Below, piece by piece: positions 33,515 to 43,433 of a stretch of 64,000 nt of DNA. Origin of the DNA: Microbulbifer elongatus. Lineage in GTDB: Bacteria; Pseudomonadota; Gammaproteobacteria; Pseudomonadales; Cellvibrionaceae. Every line of letters begins with the position of its first letter. Positions within the stretch are counted from its first letter, which is position 1. Both the position numbers and the translations under genes were made by a program. Location: the NCBI RefSeq assembly GCF_020524885.1, contig NZ_JAIVKJ010000001.1:124001-188000 (forward strand). Reading direction: 5' to 3'. A model generated the notes under the pieces. The model was not told the DNA's origin. It ran no database searches and saw only the letters and a list, made by a program, of their open reading frames with translations.

Positions 33515-34825
33515 TCAGTGCATTTTCAGGCGGGGTTTCACAAAGCGGTTCGCCTGTCCGATCAGATACAGCAGCATTGCCTTTGGCCAGCCGTGCAGGG
33601 CGGCCAGGTGCATGCGATAGAGTGAGCGGTAGGCGAGGCCAGCGAGGCGCCCTTCGATGGTGAAACTGCCCTTGACCAGTCCTCCCATCAGGCTACCCAC
33701 CGCGTCGAATTTGGACAGGGAAACCAGTGAGCCACGGTCCTTGTAGGTAAATGCCTGTAATTCTGCCTGCGGGTTTTCCACCAATGCGATCAGGTTGTCG
33801 CGGGCGGTCTTGGCCATCTGCTGCGCGGACTGCGCACGGGGCGGTACCTTGTGCTCGGCGGCATCGATACAGCCTGCACAGTCGCCGAGCGCGAAAATCG
33901 CCGGGTCATCTTTACTGCGCAACGAGGATGCCACTTCAATCTGGTTCTGGCGATTCAGGGTGAGACCATCGAGCGTTTGCAGGAAGTCGGGCGCCTTGAC
34001 GCCGGCGGCCCAGACGCGAATGGCCGCGGGAATCTCCTCGCCGTCCTTGGTGACAAATCCGGTGGGTGTCGCCTCGGCGACCTGAGTACCTGTGAGTACG
34101 CGCACACCGAGGTTGGTCAGTTCTTTTTCCGAACTGTTGCCGAGCCGTGGCGGTAGCGCCGGCAACAGGTGTGGGCCGGCCTCAATCAGGGTGACCTTGA
34201 GATCGCCATTCTTGATGTGCCCGTAATGTCCCATCTCGTGCACCGCGTCCACCAGCTCCGCGGCCAGTTCCACACCGGTTGCACCGCCACCGACGATTGC
34301 GATTTGCACCTCTTCCGTTACACGGTTTTCCAGTTGCAGAAACTGGTCGAGCAGTCGGGTATGGAATTTCTGCGCCTGTTCGGCGCTGTCGAGAAACTGG
34401 CAGTGCTCGCGCACACCGGGGGTGTTGAAGTCATTACTCTGGCTGCCGAGGGCGAACACCAGGAAGTCGTACTCAAGTTTGCGTGCTGGTACCAGCGGTT
34501 GCCCGTCGTTGCCGTACACCTCATCCAGTTCGATGGTTTTTTCTTCCCGGTTGAGACCGCGCAGGCTGCCGAGGGCGAATTGAAACCCATTGGCGCGGGC
34601 GTGGACCTGGTAATTGAGTGCATCGAGACTGGAGTCCAGCGCACCGGTGGCCACCTGGTGTAAGAGCGGTTTCCAGATGTGTGTGCGGTTTTTGTCGACC
34701 AGCGTAATTTCCGCGGCAGGGGACTTATTGCGGCGATGAAAACGATTGAAGGAAAAGTGACGGCCGAGACTGGTGGCCAGCTGAAGCCCGCCGGCGCCGC
34801 CGCCGACAATAACGATTTTCTTCAT
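33515..34825 (-). CDS. ndh: NADH dehydrogenase type II (NDH-2)
   Basis: 436 residues. The first dinucleotide fold K-K-I-V-I-V-G-G-G-A-G-G-L binds FAD at the N-terminus; the second, I-A-I-V-G-G-G-A-T-G-V-E-L-A-A-E-L (about 178-194), binds NADH. V-W-A-A-G-V-K and the FAD-closing motif I-F-A-L-G-D-C-A-G-C are present. The C-terminal helices (about 385-436, basic and hydrophobic) match the membrane anchor of NDH-2. It oxidises NADH and reduces quinone without pumping protons. Downstream of the SelD-like fusion gene with a 316-base gap, so it probably has its own promoter. Confidence 0.92.
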   Translation of the reverse strand: MKKIVIVGGGAGGLQLATSLGRHFSFNRFHRRNKSPAAEITLVDKNRTHIWKPLLHQVATGALDSSLDALNYQVHARANGFQFALGSLRGLNREEKTIELDEVYGNDGQPLVPARKLEYDFLVFALGSQSNDFNTPGVREHCQFLDSAEQAQKFHTRLLDQFLQLENRVTEEVQIAIVGGGATGVELAAELVDAVHEMGHYGHIKNGDLKVTLIEAGPHLLPALPPRLGNSSEKELTNLGVRVLTGTQVAEATPTGFVTKDGEEIPAAIRVWAAGVKAPDFLQTLDGLTLNRQNQIEVASSLRSKDDPAIFALGDCAGCIDAAEHKVPPRAQSAQQMAKTARDNLIALVENPQAELQAFTYKDRGSLVSLSKFDAVGSLMGGLVKGSFTIEGRLAGLAYRSLYRMHLAALHGWPKAMLLYLIGQANRFVKPRLKMH

Positions 34826-35141
34826 GACAGAGATTTCCTGTAGAGCTAAAAATTCGTGCTCTTCGCGCGCCTTGGTGTGCCCCAGCGAGCCCAGACTTCG
34901 AAGGTCGGTCGATCGGGGGTGAACCTGTTTTCAGGTGCACAAGTTCGCAATCGGGCGGCGGCCTCTGTGAAGACCCGTGAGGAAGGCTGTGTTGGCTTTC
35001 CGTGAATATTTTTTTAAATACGATTGATTCTCTGGGGCGCAATACTAGCGCACTCAGCCGGATAAACAACGGCAAGTTGGTTTCAACGGAAAGTGTTTTG
35101 GTCGATATCGGGTCGGGGCGCAGCCGGGGAATGCAGGCTGT
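34826..35141. other. 316-base intergenic region upstream of ndh
   Basis: On the minus strand TTGCGC and TATTTA with a 16-base spacer (about 35018-35045) make a weak promoter candidate for ndh. No gene and no clear terminator for the SelD-like gene were found. Confidence 0.35.
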
Positions 35142-37637
35142 TCAGGAAATCAGTTCACTCTGGTGTCGGGTCAGTTTTTTCCAGTCGCCGCTTTGTGCCA
35201 GCTGTACCGGTTGCGCTGCATAGTGCTGTTGATCACCGGATGCTGGAAGCTCTTCGACAACACCGATGATAGCGGCGTGGCGACAGCCGGAGGCCTGTAG
35301 CGTTGTCAGGCAATCCTCGGCACAGTCTGCGGGAACGGCACCCAGAAGCCCGCCGCAGATCTGCGGGTCAACCAGCAATGGCAGCAGCGGGGCCGCGCGC
35401 CAGGCGGTCGGGTTTTGCAGTGCGGTGAAAGCGCGGGCGTTGTATTGGTGCCGGCGCGACAGCAGCCCGTGTCCGGCGCAACTTGTGGCGCCGGGCAGCA
35501 GGGGTAGGGCATCGGCAAACAGTCTGGCTCCTAGCTGGAGGGCATCCTGCCGGTTGGCGCCTTCTGTGTATGCAGACTGAGCGCTGTGGCCTATCTGCCA
35601 GTTGAGCATTTCCAGCACCCGACCCAGCAGGCCCGTGTCGTGTACCACGTCGAGTTCGTGAGCGTGGCTGGATAGAAAAATATCCGCTGCGGTCGCGTTG
35701 CTTTGTAGCATCAGCTCCAGCGCCTGCTGCATCCAGCGCCCGCGGGCTTTGCCTTGCTGTTCGGCGGCAAGCAGGGTGCCGTTGCCGAGGGGTTTGGTCA
35801 ATATCAGGCAGTCACCGGCACGCAGTTGGGGTTTGCTCTGCAGCGGCTCCGTGGTTGTCTCGCCGGTAATGGTTAACGCCAATTGCAGCTCCGGGCCCTC
35901 GCCAGTGCTGCCTCCGGTTAATGCGCAATTGTGCTGATTGAGTTCCCGCGCCGCGCCGTCCAGTAATTGTTGCAGATCGCGAGTGGCGAGTTCTGATGCA
36001 CCCTGGGGCAGAGTCACTTGCGCCAGCGCAGAGAGCGGCTGAACCTGGGATGCGACCAGATACGAGAGTGCATGCAGGGCACTCAAGCGGCCGAACAGCC
36101 AGGGGTCGGGTACCAGAGCCGGCAGTTGAGAAGAGCGCTGTACCAGCAAATTTCCGCTGTGGAGCCTGATTGAGCTGGTGTCTTCGCCACGGGCGAGCGC
36201 CGTTGCAATCGGCTGTGATTGCGGCAGTGACGACAAGGTGCGGTTCAGTAGGCCCGCCGCTGAGGTGATATTCGCGCGATTGCGCAGCCCGGCCACAGAC
36301 ATCTCGTCGCGTCGTTCAAGGCCACGTGGCGCTGGGCGCGACAGGTTCTTCCAGCTGGCAGCGAGCGATGAAAAGATGGTGGGCTTTGATTTTGTGCCGG
36401 CTGACGACCGGCCCGTATAACCTTGCTTTAGCGGGCGCATCAAGCGCCCCATCTGCTGGCGATCGCGGTGATCCTTCCAGTGCCAGAACAGACTTCCCGC
36501 TGCGGAAAAACCGCCGCGAGCGACGATGGCGCGCTGGCTGCCGCATGAAAGCAGGCTGAAAAAATGTTTGCTTGCCCGATAGGGCTTGAGTGGTTGTTCC
36601 AGCAAAGTGGCGCGGAGATTGTGATAGAGCGCAGGCCCTTGATCCAGCGCATTTCTCGCAGACCGCGGAGTGCGGGTATCTGGCGGGCTGGCTACATCGC
36701 CGGTGGCAAACACAGAGGGAAACTCCACTGCCCGCAGATATTCGTCGACTTGCACAAAGCCCTGCTCATCGAGTGCAAGGCCCGACTGGGCCAGCCACGG
36801 AGGGGCACCCGCCTCGGTGCACAGCAGCACCTTGTCCAGGGCGAGGAAGTCACCCTCATCACTGTGAACCCCCCGCGAAGTGATCTCTGCAACGCGCCAG
36901 TTGCGATGGGTGTGTACATTAAGGCGACCGAGCTCCCGCGCCACCATTCTGCGCGCCAGTAGGGCGTACTCCTCAGGAAGTCGGTTGCCCGCGTGCATCA
37001 GGTGAATTTCCACGCGCCCGCTGTATACCGGCTCTTCCAGCGCCCAGGACATGGCCATGGCCAGCTCGCAGCCGCCCAGGCCGCCACCCACAATACCCAG
37101 GCGCAGCGGTTTATGTTCACCCTGCACCTGCTGTTTCAGTTGTTGCCAGTAGCGATGGAAGTGGCCTACCGGTTTGACGGGGATGGCGAGGTCCGATCCG
37201 GGAATCTTGCGACAGGGCGTGGCGCCAACGTCGAGGGAAACCAGGTCGTATTCCAGGTCCGGGCGTCCGAGCAGGGAAACTTTCTTTTCCACCGGGTCGA
37301 TATGGTGGGCACAGGCCTGAACAAAGCGTGCGCCAGCTGCACCGCAGAGGCGGGGCAAGTCGATATGGATGTCACTGAAACTGTAATGGCCGGCGATCAT
37401 TCCGGGCAGCATGCCGGAGTAGGCACTTTGTACCTGCGGAGATACCAGGGTGAGACGGACGCCGGCAAGCGGCTTCTTTGCCCAGCGCTGCAAAAAAGCG
37501 GCGTGACTGTGGCCACCGCCGATCAGCACTATGTCTTGATACTGAGGTGCTTGGGCGTGGGGCGCCTGAAAGTGAGTATCTTCTCGCATCTGTGGTTTAT
37601 CTGGATCGTTCACCGGTACCTGCCCTGGCCAGCTCAT
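35142..37637 (-). CDS. NDH-like oxidoreductase fused to an inactive-looking SelD domain
   Basis: 831 residues. Part one (about 34-390) is a two-dinucleotide-fold flavoprotein: D-I-V-L-I-G-G-G-H-S-H-A (35-46), L-G-I-V-G-G-G-L-G-G-C-E-L (180-192) and V-F-A-T-G-D-V-A (309-316). Part two (about 446-831) has the PurM/SelD fold, recognisable from D-P-W-L-F-G-R-L-S-A-L-H-A-L-S, C-A-L-T-G-G-S-T-G-E-G-P-E-L and V-D-P-Q-I-C-G-G-L-L. Fusions of this kind are known in cyanobacteria and marine bacteria, and SelD normally makes selenophosphate from selenide and ATP. Here the catalytic G-C-x-x-K segment is absent (the matching place reads M-S-V-A-G-L-R-N-R) and metal ligands are replaced, so selenophosphate synthesis is unlikely. 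The start has no strong ribosome site; a Met at residue 17 is an alternative. Confidence 0.8.
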   Translation of the reverse strand: MSWPGQVPVNDPDKPQMREDTHFQAPHAQAPQYQDIVLIGGGHSHAAFLQRWAKKPLAGVRLTLVSPQVQSAYSGMLPGMIAGHYSFSDIHIDLPRLCGAAGARFVQACAHHIDPVEKKVSLLGRPDLEYDLVSLDVGATPCRKIPGSDLAIPVKPVGHFHRYWQQLKQQVQGEHKPLRLGIVGGGLGGCELAMAMSWALEEPVYSGRVEIHLMHAGNRLPEEYALLARRMVARELGRLNVHTHRNWRVAEITSRGVHSDEGDFLALDKVLLCTEAGAPPWLAQSGLALDEQGFVQVDEYLRAVEFPSVFATGDVASPPDTRTPRSARNALDQGPALYHNLRATLLEQPLKPYRASKHFFSLLSCGSQRAIVARGGFSAAGSLFWHWKDHRDRQQMGRLMRPLKQGYTGRSSAGTKSKPTIFSSLAASWKNLSRPAPRGLERRDEMSVAGLRNRANITSAAGLLNRTLSSLPQSQPIATALARGEDTSSIRLHSGNLLVQRSSQLPALVPDPWLFGRLSALHALSYLVASQVQPLSALAQVTLPQGASELATRDLQQLLDGAARELNQHNCALTGGSTGEGPELQLALTITGETTTEPLQSKPQLRAGDCLILTKPLGNGTLLAAEQQGKARGRWMQQALELMLQSNATAADIFLSSHAHELDVVHDTGLLGRVLEMLNWQIGHSAQSAYTEGANRQDALQLGARLFADALPLLPGATSCAGHGLLSRRHQYNARAFTALQNPTAWRAAPLLPLLVDPQICGGLLGAVPADCAEDCLTTLQASGCRHAAIIGVVEELPASGDQQHYAAQPVQLAQSGDWKKLTRHQSELIS

Positions 37638-37902
37638 GCGTACCAGTTTGGTTGAAATATAAACAGTGTAACGGGGGTGCGGGCTTTAGCACGCTCTGGT
37701 CGTGCTGTTTTGAGGCATGTGGCGCCGGAATATCTGAGTCGAGTGTCGTCGGCGATGGTTTCGGCAATAAAAATTCTGGGTTGCAGGATCTCGCGACAAC
37801 TCGCTGAGCGGTGCTGGTCTTTAATGTAGGGAGCGTGCAGCAACCGATCTGACCTAATCTGAAAATACCGGCTGCGCGAAATTTCTTGTGCGCTGAGTTT
37901 AG

Positions 37903-40900
37903 ATGTCCACTTCTCCCGCGAATAAGACCGCAGAATATCGAGGAATCCACCGCCTGCTCTGGCTGCTGGTTTTCTTTCTGCTGCTTATTGGCGCCCTGAA
38001 TATCTTCCTCTCCATTGTGCTTCCCGGTGCGGTCCAGCGCTGGTTACACGAGCGAGGTCTGGAAGCCCGTATCGAGCATATGGATATATCCCTGCCGAGC
38101 CTGAGCGCACACCTGCGCGGGGTGGAGGCTCGCAACGAATTCGAGCGCGGTTTTAGCGCTGAGGAAGCGACCCTTGGGCTCAGCTGGTGGCAGTTGCTGC
38201 AGGGAAAGATCCACGTAAAGCGAGTGGATTTGGTTGGGGCCTATATGGACCTCGAATCGGAGCCCGGCAAGCAAGGCAGGGTGTGGGAGATTGGTGGCTG
38301 GCGCCTGAAAGAGGGTGGGGTGAAGCCGCCGCGAAACTGGCGCGTGGACTTGACCGCCGCCACCCTGCGCGACACCACCGTTTGCTACCAGCACAAGCCC
38401 CAGTGGAACTCTCCCAGTTGTGTTCGCATGGGCTTTCTGGCGTTGGATGATTTTTTTGTTGCCGGGCTCAGGGAAAATGCCGGCGAACCACTACAGTTTT
38501 CCATCGGCGCCGATGATCTGGCGCTGGATAATCTGCTCGGCTGGGACGACCACCCTCGAAAAGATGCGGCTGGGGGGCTTGGCAGCAGGACCCAGGAGCC
38601 CGCCGAGGGCGACATGCGCAGATCCCCCGGGGAAAACCCCAACCTTGCCATCGTGCGGCTGAAGACCCGCAAGATTCGTTTTGAGCGTCCCGGCAATCTG
38701 CTCACGGTCGCTGAGACCACAACACGCAAAATCGGCAGTTGCCCGCCGGCCCGTTGGGCCGAGGCGATACCCGGCTTGCGACGAGTCACCGGCCATTGCG
38801 GTACGGCGCGGCGCCTGCAGGTACGCGGACCGGCGAGTTTCTCTTTTGGCCGGCAGTCGGAAATAGCCTGGCACCGGATAAACGGGCAGGAACTGCGCTT
38901 GCGCTATAGCAACCGGCGCCACCCCAATTGGCACGCGGAAACCATCGCCATCAATGATTTTGACTTCCTGCGCCAGGATAAATCCCTGCAATGGCAAAGT
39001 GCCGGCGCCAGCGGATTCTCGTGGTGCCCCAGTCGCCTGCGCTCCGGCCCCACCCGCCCTGGCAACCATCATTACTGTATTCGCGCCGGCAGCGTGAGGC
39101 TGCCGCAACCCACTACCCTTGATTGGCTGGACGGCTTTCGTGTCGATCTCGCCGAGGCGAGCCTTGTTCAGGGCACAGTGATTGACCGGGATGCCGACAA
39201 AGCACTGCAGAATCCCCTAAACGTAAACCATCTTCGTCTCGGGGCGTTGCAGTATCGCAACGACCGGCGCCGTCTGCAGTTGCAGAAGCTATCGCTGGAC
39301 GGCGCCACCGGGTGCATTCCGGGGCAGCTCTGGGGGCAGAGGGACCACTGCGTGTTGTTGCATCAACTGGGGGTGCCAGAAGATTTTGCGTTGCAGTTTC
39401 CGCGCGAGGTCGCCAAGGGAAAAAATCCAGCGCAAACCTGGGCTCTGGAGAGCGGGCCACTTGTACTGGAAAAATTTCGTTTGGGCGCAGCTCAGGGCGA
39501 GCCGGAAGATCAGTTGTCCCTCACCGGGCTCGATTGGAGCCGGGTAGAACTCGCCCCCGGAAAAAAACGTTACCTGCTGGAAGATGTCACGCTCGACAAG
39601 TTTGCAGGCTGTATGCCCGAGGGTTTATTGCCCCAGAGATTGTCGCCACTCTGCGGTCGCCTGCAACAGCTACAGGGCAAGGGTGATTTCGTACTGGCAC
39701 TCGAGCCCTCGCCCTACCTGGTGCTCGGTGAGCTGACGCTGGCGTCGCTGTTGTTGTCCGATCACTTGAGCAAGGACCCGACCCGGCAGACCGGACTGGA
39801 ATTGCAACAGCTACATACTGGCACTGGATTCTTTCGTGTGCGCAGCCAGAAACTGGTACCGGGGGAGTACTTCGCCAGCGAGGATGCAGATGGCTGGTTT
39901 GGCGAGCAAGAGGAATTGCCTGATGGAAAGGACGGGGTGGAAAAAGGCCGCCTGTCGGTCGAGCGCCTCGCCAGTGAAAACGACAACACCGACGAGTCCG
40001 AAGCAGAAAAACTTGGGCAAGAAATCGGCAGCAAAATAGCGGCTCGTCAAATAGAGCTGGAACTCGCTTCGCTGTCACTGAGTAAACTTGACGGCTGCTT
40101 GCCGCTGTCGTGGCAGGCACTTGCCGGAGGCGGTAATGCCGAGCGGCGCCCGGAGTGTTTTTCGATACACAACCTGCGACAGCAGCAGCCGCTCAATCTG
40201 GCTGTCGCCACGCAGCGCAACGCTAGCGACAACAACAGCGACAACCAGGGCTCTAGGCGGCGCGTTGTTTTTTCTGCCGCGGAACTCACGGTTGAATCCG
40301 CCAATGTGAAAAGTGCCGCTAACCAATCACTGTTTTCACTGTCGCAGCTGCGATTGCCCAACGCAGATTTCCGGCTGCAATCCAGGCCGGCGCGACTGCG
40401 ATTGGCGTTACCCGGGGCCGCACTGGACTCTGCAGATTTTTGTTTTGGCAAAGCCCGCTGTGTAGATGTGACAACCCTCCGCACCGGCGATCGCTTCTCG
40501 ATCGACTACGGTCGCGACAGGTTTAGTGTCGATCTGAAAAATCTGGAACTCGAGCAGTTCTCTCTCAGCGGCAGCGAGCGGGACACAACCCTGGAAATCG
40601 ACGGCCTGCATGGACTCGATTTACAGGCAAATCTGCCGCGCACAGCGGGCGCCCGTGCGGATTGGACGATTGGGCAATTACAGGCCAGAGCCGTAGATCT
40701 CTGCTTGCCTGCGGGGAACAAGCCCGACCGTATGCTGCCCCGCTGTGTGCGCGGGAAAGACCTGAATTCAGACGGCGGTGGTCTGACGGTGGTGAATCTG
40801 GCACTCCATCACAATCTGGACAGCCCCGCGCAATTAAAGTTGGGAAATCTTCAGGTTGAAAAGCTTGGACTGGTACAGGCCGAGCAGCCGCGCGATCCAG

Positions 40901-43371
40901 TGCAGTTAAATTTGCATAACCTGCGTGTTCAAAGTGCCAGCGGTTGTGGTCTCAACGACTGGCTTGCCGCGGCGCAGTTGCGTGGCGATAGCAGCGCACG
41001 CTGGCGCGGGTGTCTGTCGACTGGCGAATTGCACCTAAGTGGCGACAACCTGATTTCCCTGGGAAGCCCCGTTTCGGCGACGGAAAATAACCCGAAGAAC
41101 CGGGTTTTACTCGGTCCCCTGCGGGCTGCGGAACTGAAGTTGACGCCCGTGCAGGGCGAGGCACCGATACTGCAGCTGGCGCAATTAAGGTGGCAGTCAC
41201 TGGGCTGGCCCGGTGGCGCCCGTGTTCAGGTCGAAGACTTGAATGCGGTGGATTTTTTCGGCTGCCTGCCAGGTACGCCTGGAAGTGAACCGCTTAAAGA
41301 CCCGCTTTGTATTGTCTTTGGGCAGTTGCAAATAGCCGGCAGCCAACGACTGGGCGCCGGAGAGGCGCTACGTGCCAATGGCCAGATTGCATTGGAGGAC
41401 TTTGTCCTCCGCCAGGGCGGGCGAAAGCGGATAGAGCTTGAGCATATGCTGGTCAGCGGCCTGGTGTTTTCAACGGACGCTCTGCAAGTACAGCGGGGAC
41501 AAATAAGTGGCCTCAGTGGCTGTCTTGGTTCCATCAAGCTTGCAGAAAAGCCGCATACTCCCTGCTATGAAGTTGCCAGCATACAGATTGAACGTGAACA
41601 CAATTTCAGGCTAAGCAATTTGCGCAGCGGCTTATCCGAGCGAAGCTTTCACAATATTCGTGTTGAAGGTTTCAGAATAACCCAGCATGACTACCCGGCG
41701 GATTTGCCTGCTCAGCTGTTGTATATTGATTCCCTGCAAGTGGACGAGCTGGGAATTGGCCGCCAGCGAATCCTCGGTAAAAACCTGCAGTTGAACAATG
41801 TCCGCGGTTGTATTCCCCAGGCTTATATCAAAGGCATACACCACTGCATCTACCTGCAAACCATCCAGGCCAATGGTCACTTCGATCTTGCCCAGCGTCG
41901 ATTGCAGCTGGATACGGTTACTGCGGATACATTGAAAGTACAGAGTGCTGGCGGAGACCTGTTGCTGGAAACGGAGTATGCCGAGGTTACCGCGCTCACC
42001 GTGGCGAAAGATTTAGTCCGTCTGATGTATCTGGGGTTAGCTAATAGCAAGTTGTTTCGACGGGATGAAGGCGCGCAGGAGTTTGTGAACCACCCCTGGA
42101 ATACGGAATTTGAACGTTTGTCGCTCAATCAGTTCGAATACGTTCCCGGAAAGAAAATACTGGATATCAATACCATCGAGTTAGTGAAACCGCGCAGCAT
42201 TCTGGCGCGAGGGCCGCAGGGTGACCTCGGCGCCTGGGAGCGGTTTCGCAGCCAGTCTCCGCCGCTGGAACGCTATCGCTTCCGGCGCCAGGATGTGGCC
42301 GCCGGGGCTAACCGTTTTCGCTATCGGATCAGCGAAGTCTACGTGGATCGAGGCCACTTCCTGTGGCTGGACAATCGCCACGACTATCAGGCGAGGCTGC
42401 CTGTCCGGCATATCAACCTGCTTTTGCGAGGACTCAGTAATTACCCCGAGGACGCGCCCGGGGTAATGGTTTTCAACGGCAGTCCCGGCGGATACAGCGA
42501 CATGCAATTGGCGGGGCAGATAGATCTTCTGGAAAACAATCACTGGAATGCGCAACTGCTCGGTTATGTCGAGGGCGCCAACCTGATTCCGGCCACGCCC
42601 TATATCGCCAACCTGTTAGGCTACAAGATTCTGCAGGGGCAGCTGGATGCAGTAATGAATGTCAAAGTGGACGACAATATGGTCGACGCGCTGGCCAAAA
42701 TGGAGTTGCAGAAAATCAAGGTTCGCCGTGTGCGCGATAGCGATAACCTCGAAGTCAAATCCAGCTTTATACCGCTCAGCCTTGCACTGGCCTTGCTGAA
42801 AGACGGTAATGGCGATGTGCGTTTTGAAATGCCGGTGACTGGCGACTTGTACGACCCGGAATTTTCCCTGAGCTTTATTTTCAGCGACCTCTTGCAGCGT
42901 GCAATCCTTGAAGCACTGTTTGCCTACTTTACCCCGGTAGGCTTTTACAGTCTGGCGAAGCTGGCGTGGGCGCGATTCCGCGCGGTCAGTTTCTCGGACC
43001 TCGAATTTTCCCCCGGCAGCGATACCCTGAGTGAAGCCGCGAAGGCGCAGCTCAATGGTATGGTGGCGAAAATGCGTGACAATCCCAAGGCCCGCCCGGG
43101 TATCTGCGGTGTGGCTACGGCGCGAGACCTGGAAATCATGTTCCCTCATGAGACCGGTGCGGTGTTCGCAGCGGGAGAAGCCCGCGACAGCTTCTATAAG
43201 GAGCCCCCGCGCGGCATTCGCGAGGAGCTGTTGCGCTTGTCTCACCGCCGCAGTCGCGAAGTACAGAAATTCCTGATTGAGGCCGGGCTCGATCAGGAGG
43301 ACTTTATCCAGTGCGCACCGGACTATATTGGTACCGACTCTGATGCGCCCAGAGTGGAATTTTCCAACTGA
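37903..43371 (+). CDS. Giant AsmA/DUF748-family envelope protein
   Basis: 1822 residues. An N-terminal inner-membrane helix (about 17-42, after a short cytoplasmic tail) is followed by a very long periplasmic region of beta-rich repeats. Its first part (H-M-D-I-S-L-P-S-L-S-A-H-L-R-G-V, 59-74) is AsmA/DUF748-like, and the final 400 residues hold the conserved C-terminal block, with D-L-E-F-S-P-G-S-D-T-L-S near 1700 as in DUF748 proteins. Related proteins (YhdP, TamB, AsmA) form a groove that moves phospholipid between membranes; this role is inferred. Twelve cysteine pairs recur along residues 161-1315, often as G-C-[LIM]-P followed 12-20 residues later by a second Cys (see findings). It is monocistronic, divergent from the SelD-like fusion. 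Confidence 0.8.
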   Translation: MSTSPANKTAEYRGIHRLLWLLVFFLLLIGALNIFLSIVLPGAVQRWLHERGLEARIEHMDISLPSLSAHLRGVEARNEFERGFSAEEATLGLSWWQLLQGKIHVKRVDLVGAYMDLESEPGKQGRVWEIGGWRLKEGGVKPPRNWRVDLTAATLRDTTVCYQHKPQWNSPSCVRMGFLALDDFFVAGLRENAGEPLQFSIGADDLALDNLLGWDDHPRKDAAGGLGSRTQEPAEGDMRRSPGENPNLAIVRLKTRKIRFERPGNLLTVAETTTRKIGSCPPARWAEAIPGLRRVTGHCGTARRLQVRGPASFSFGRQSEIAWHRINGQELRLRYSNRRHPNWHAETIAINDFDFLRQDKSLQWQSAGASGFSWCPSRLRSGPTRPGNHHYCIRAGSVRLPQPTTLDWLDGFRVDLAEASLVQGTVIDRDADKALQNPLNVNHLRLGALQYRNDRRRLQLQKLSLDGATGCIPGQLWGQRDHCVLLHQLGVPEDFALQFPREVAKGKNPAQTWALESGPLVLEKFRLGAAQGEPEDQLSLTGLDWSRVELAPGKKRYLLEDVTLDKFAGCMPEGLLPQRLSPLCGRLQQLQGKGDFVLALEPSPYLVLGELTLASLLLSDHLSKDPTRQTGLELQQLHTGTGFFRVRSQKLVPGEYFASEDADGWFGEQEELPDGKDGVEKGRLSVERLASENDNTDESEAEKLGQEIGSKIAARQIELELASLSLSKLDGCLPLSWQALAGGGNAERRPECFSIHNLRQQQPLNLAVATQRNASDNNSDNQGSRRRVVFSAAELTVESANVKSAANQSLFSLSQLRLPNADFRLQSRPARLRLALPGAALDSADFCFGKARCVDVTTLRTGDRFSIDYGRDRFSVDLKNLELEQFSLSGSERDTTLEIDGLHGLDLQANLPRTAGARADWTIGQLQARAVDLCLPAGNKPDRMLPRCVRGKDLNSDGGGLTVVNLALHHNLDSPAQLKLGNLQVEKLGLVQAEQPRDPVQLNLHNLRVQSASGCGLNDWLAAAQLRGDSSARWRGCLSTGELHLSGDNLISLGSPVSATENNPKNRVLLGPLRAAELKLTPVQGEAPILQLAQLRWQSLGWPGGARVQVEDLNAVDFFGCLPGTPGSEPLKDPLCIVFGQLQIAGSQRLGAGEALRANGQIALEDFVLRQGGRKRIELEHMLVSGLVFSTDALQVQRGQISGLSGCLGSIKLAEKPHTPCYEVASIQIEREHNFRLSNLRSGLSERSFHNIRVEGFRITQHDYPADLPAQLLYIDSLQVDELGIGRQRILGKNLQLNNVRGCIPQAYIKGIHHCIYLQTIQANGHFDLAQRRLQLDTVTADTLKVQSAGGDLLLETEYAEVTALTVAKDLVRLMYLGLANSKLFRRDEGAQEFVNHPWNTEFERLSLNQFEYVPGKKILDINTIELVKPRSILARGPQGDLGAWERFRSQSPPLERYRFRRQDVAAGANRFRYRISEVYVDRGHFLWLDNRHDYQARLPVRHINLLLRGLSNYPEDAPGVMVFNGSPGGYSDMQLAGQIDLLENNHWNAQLLGYVEGANLIPATPYIANLLGYKILQGQLDAVMNVKVDDNMVDALAKMELQKIKVRRVRDSDNLEVKSSFIPLSLALALLKDGNGDVRFEMPVTGDLYDPEFSLSFIFSDLLQRAILEALFAYFTPVGFYSLAKLAWARFRAVSFSDLEFSPGSDTLSEAAKAQLNGMVAKMRDNPKARPGICGVATARDLEIMFPHETGAVFAAGEARDSFYKEPPRGIREELLRLSHRRSREVQKFLIEAGLDQEDFIQCAPDYIGTDSDAPRVEFSN

Positions 43372-43433
43372 CGTGCGACAAGTCGTCAGCCGTCAAGAAT
43401 CCATCATCAAGGTCGGACAACAGGAGAGACATC

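Noticed and set aside
35142..37637. Active selenophosphate synthetase
   Set aside because: The Cys-Lys catalytic loop and metal-binding aspartates are not present in the SelD-like half.
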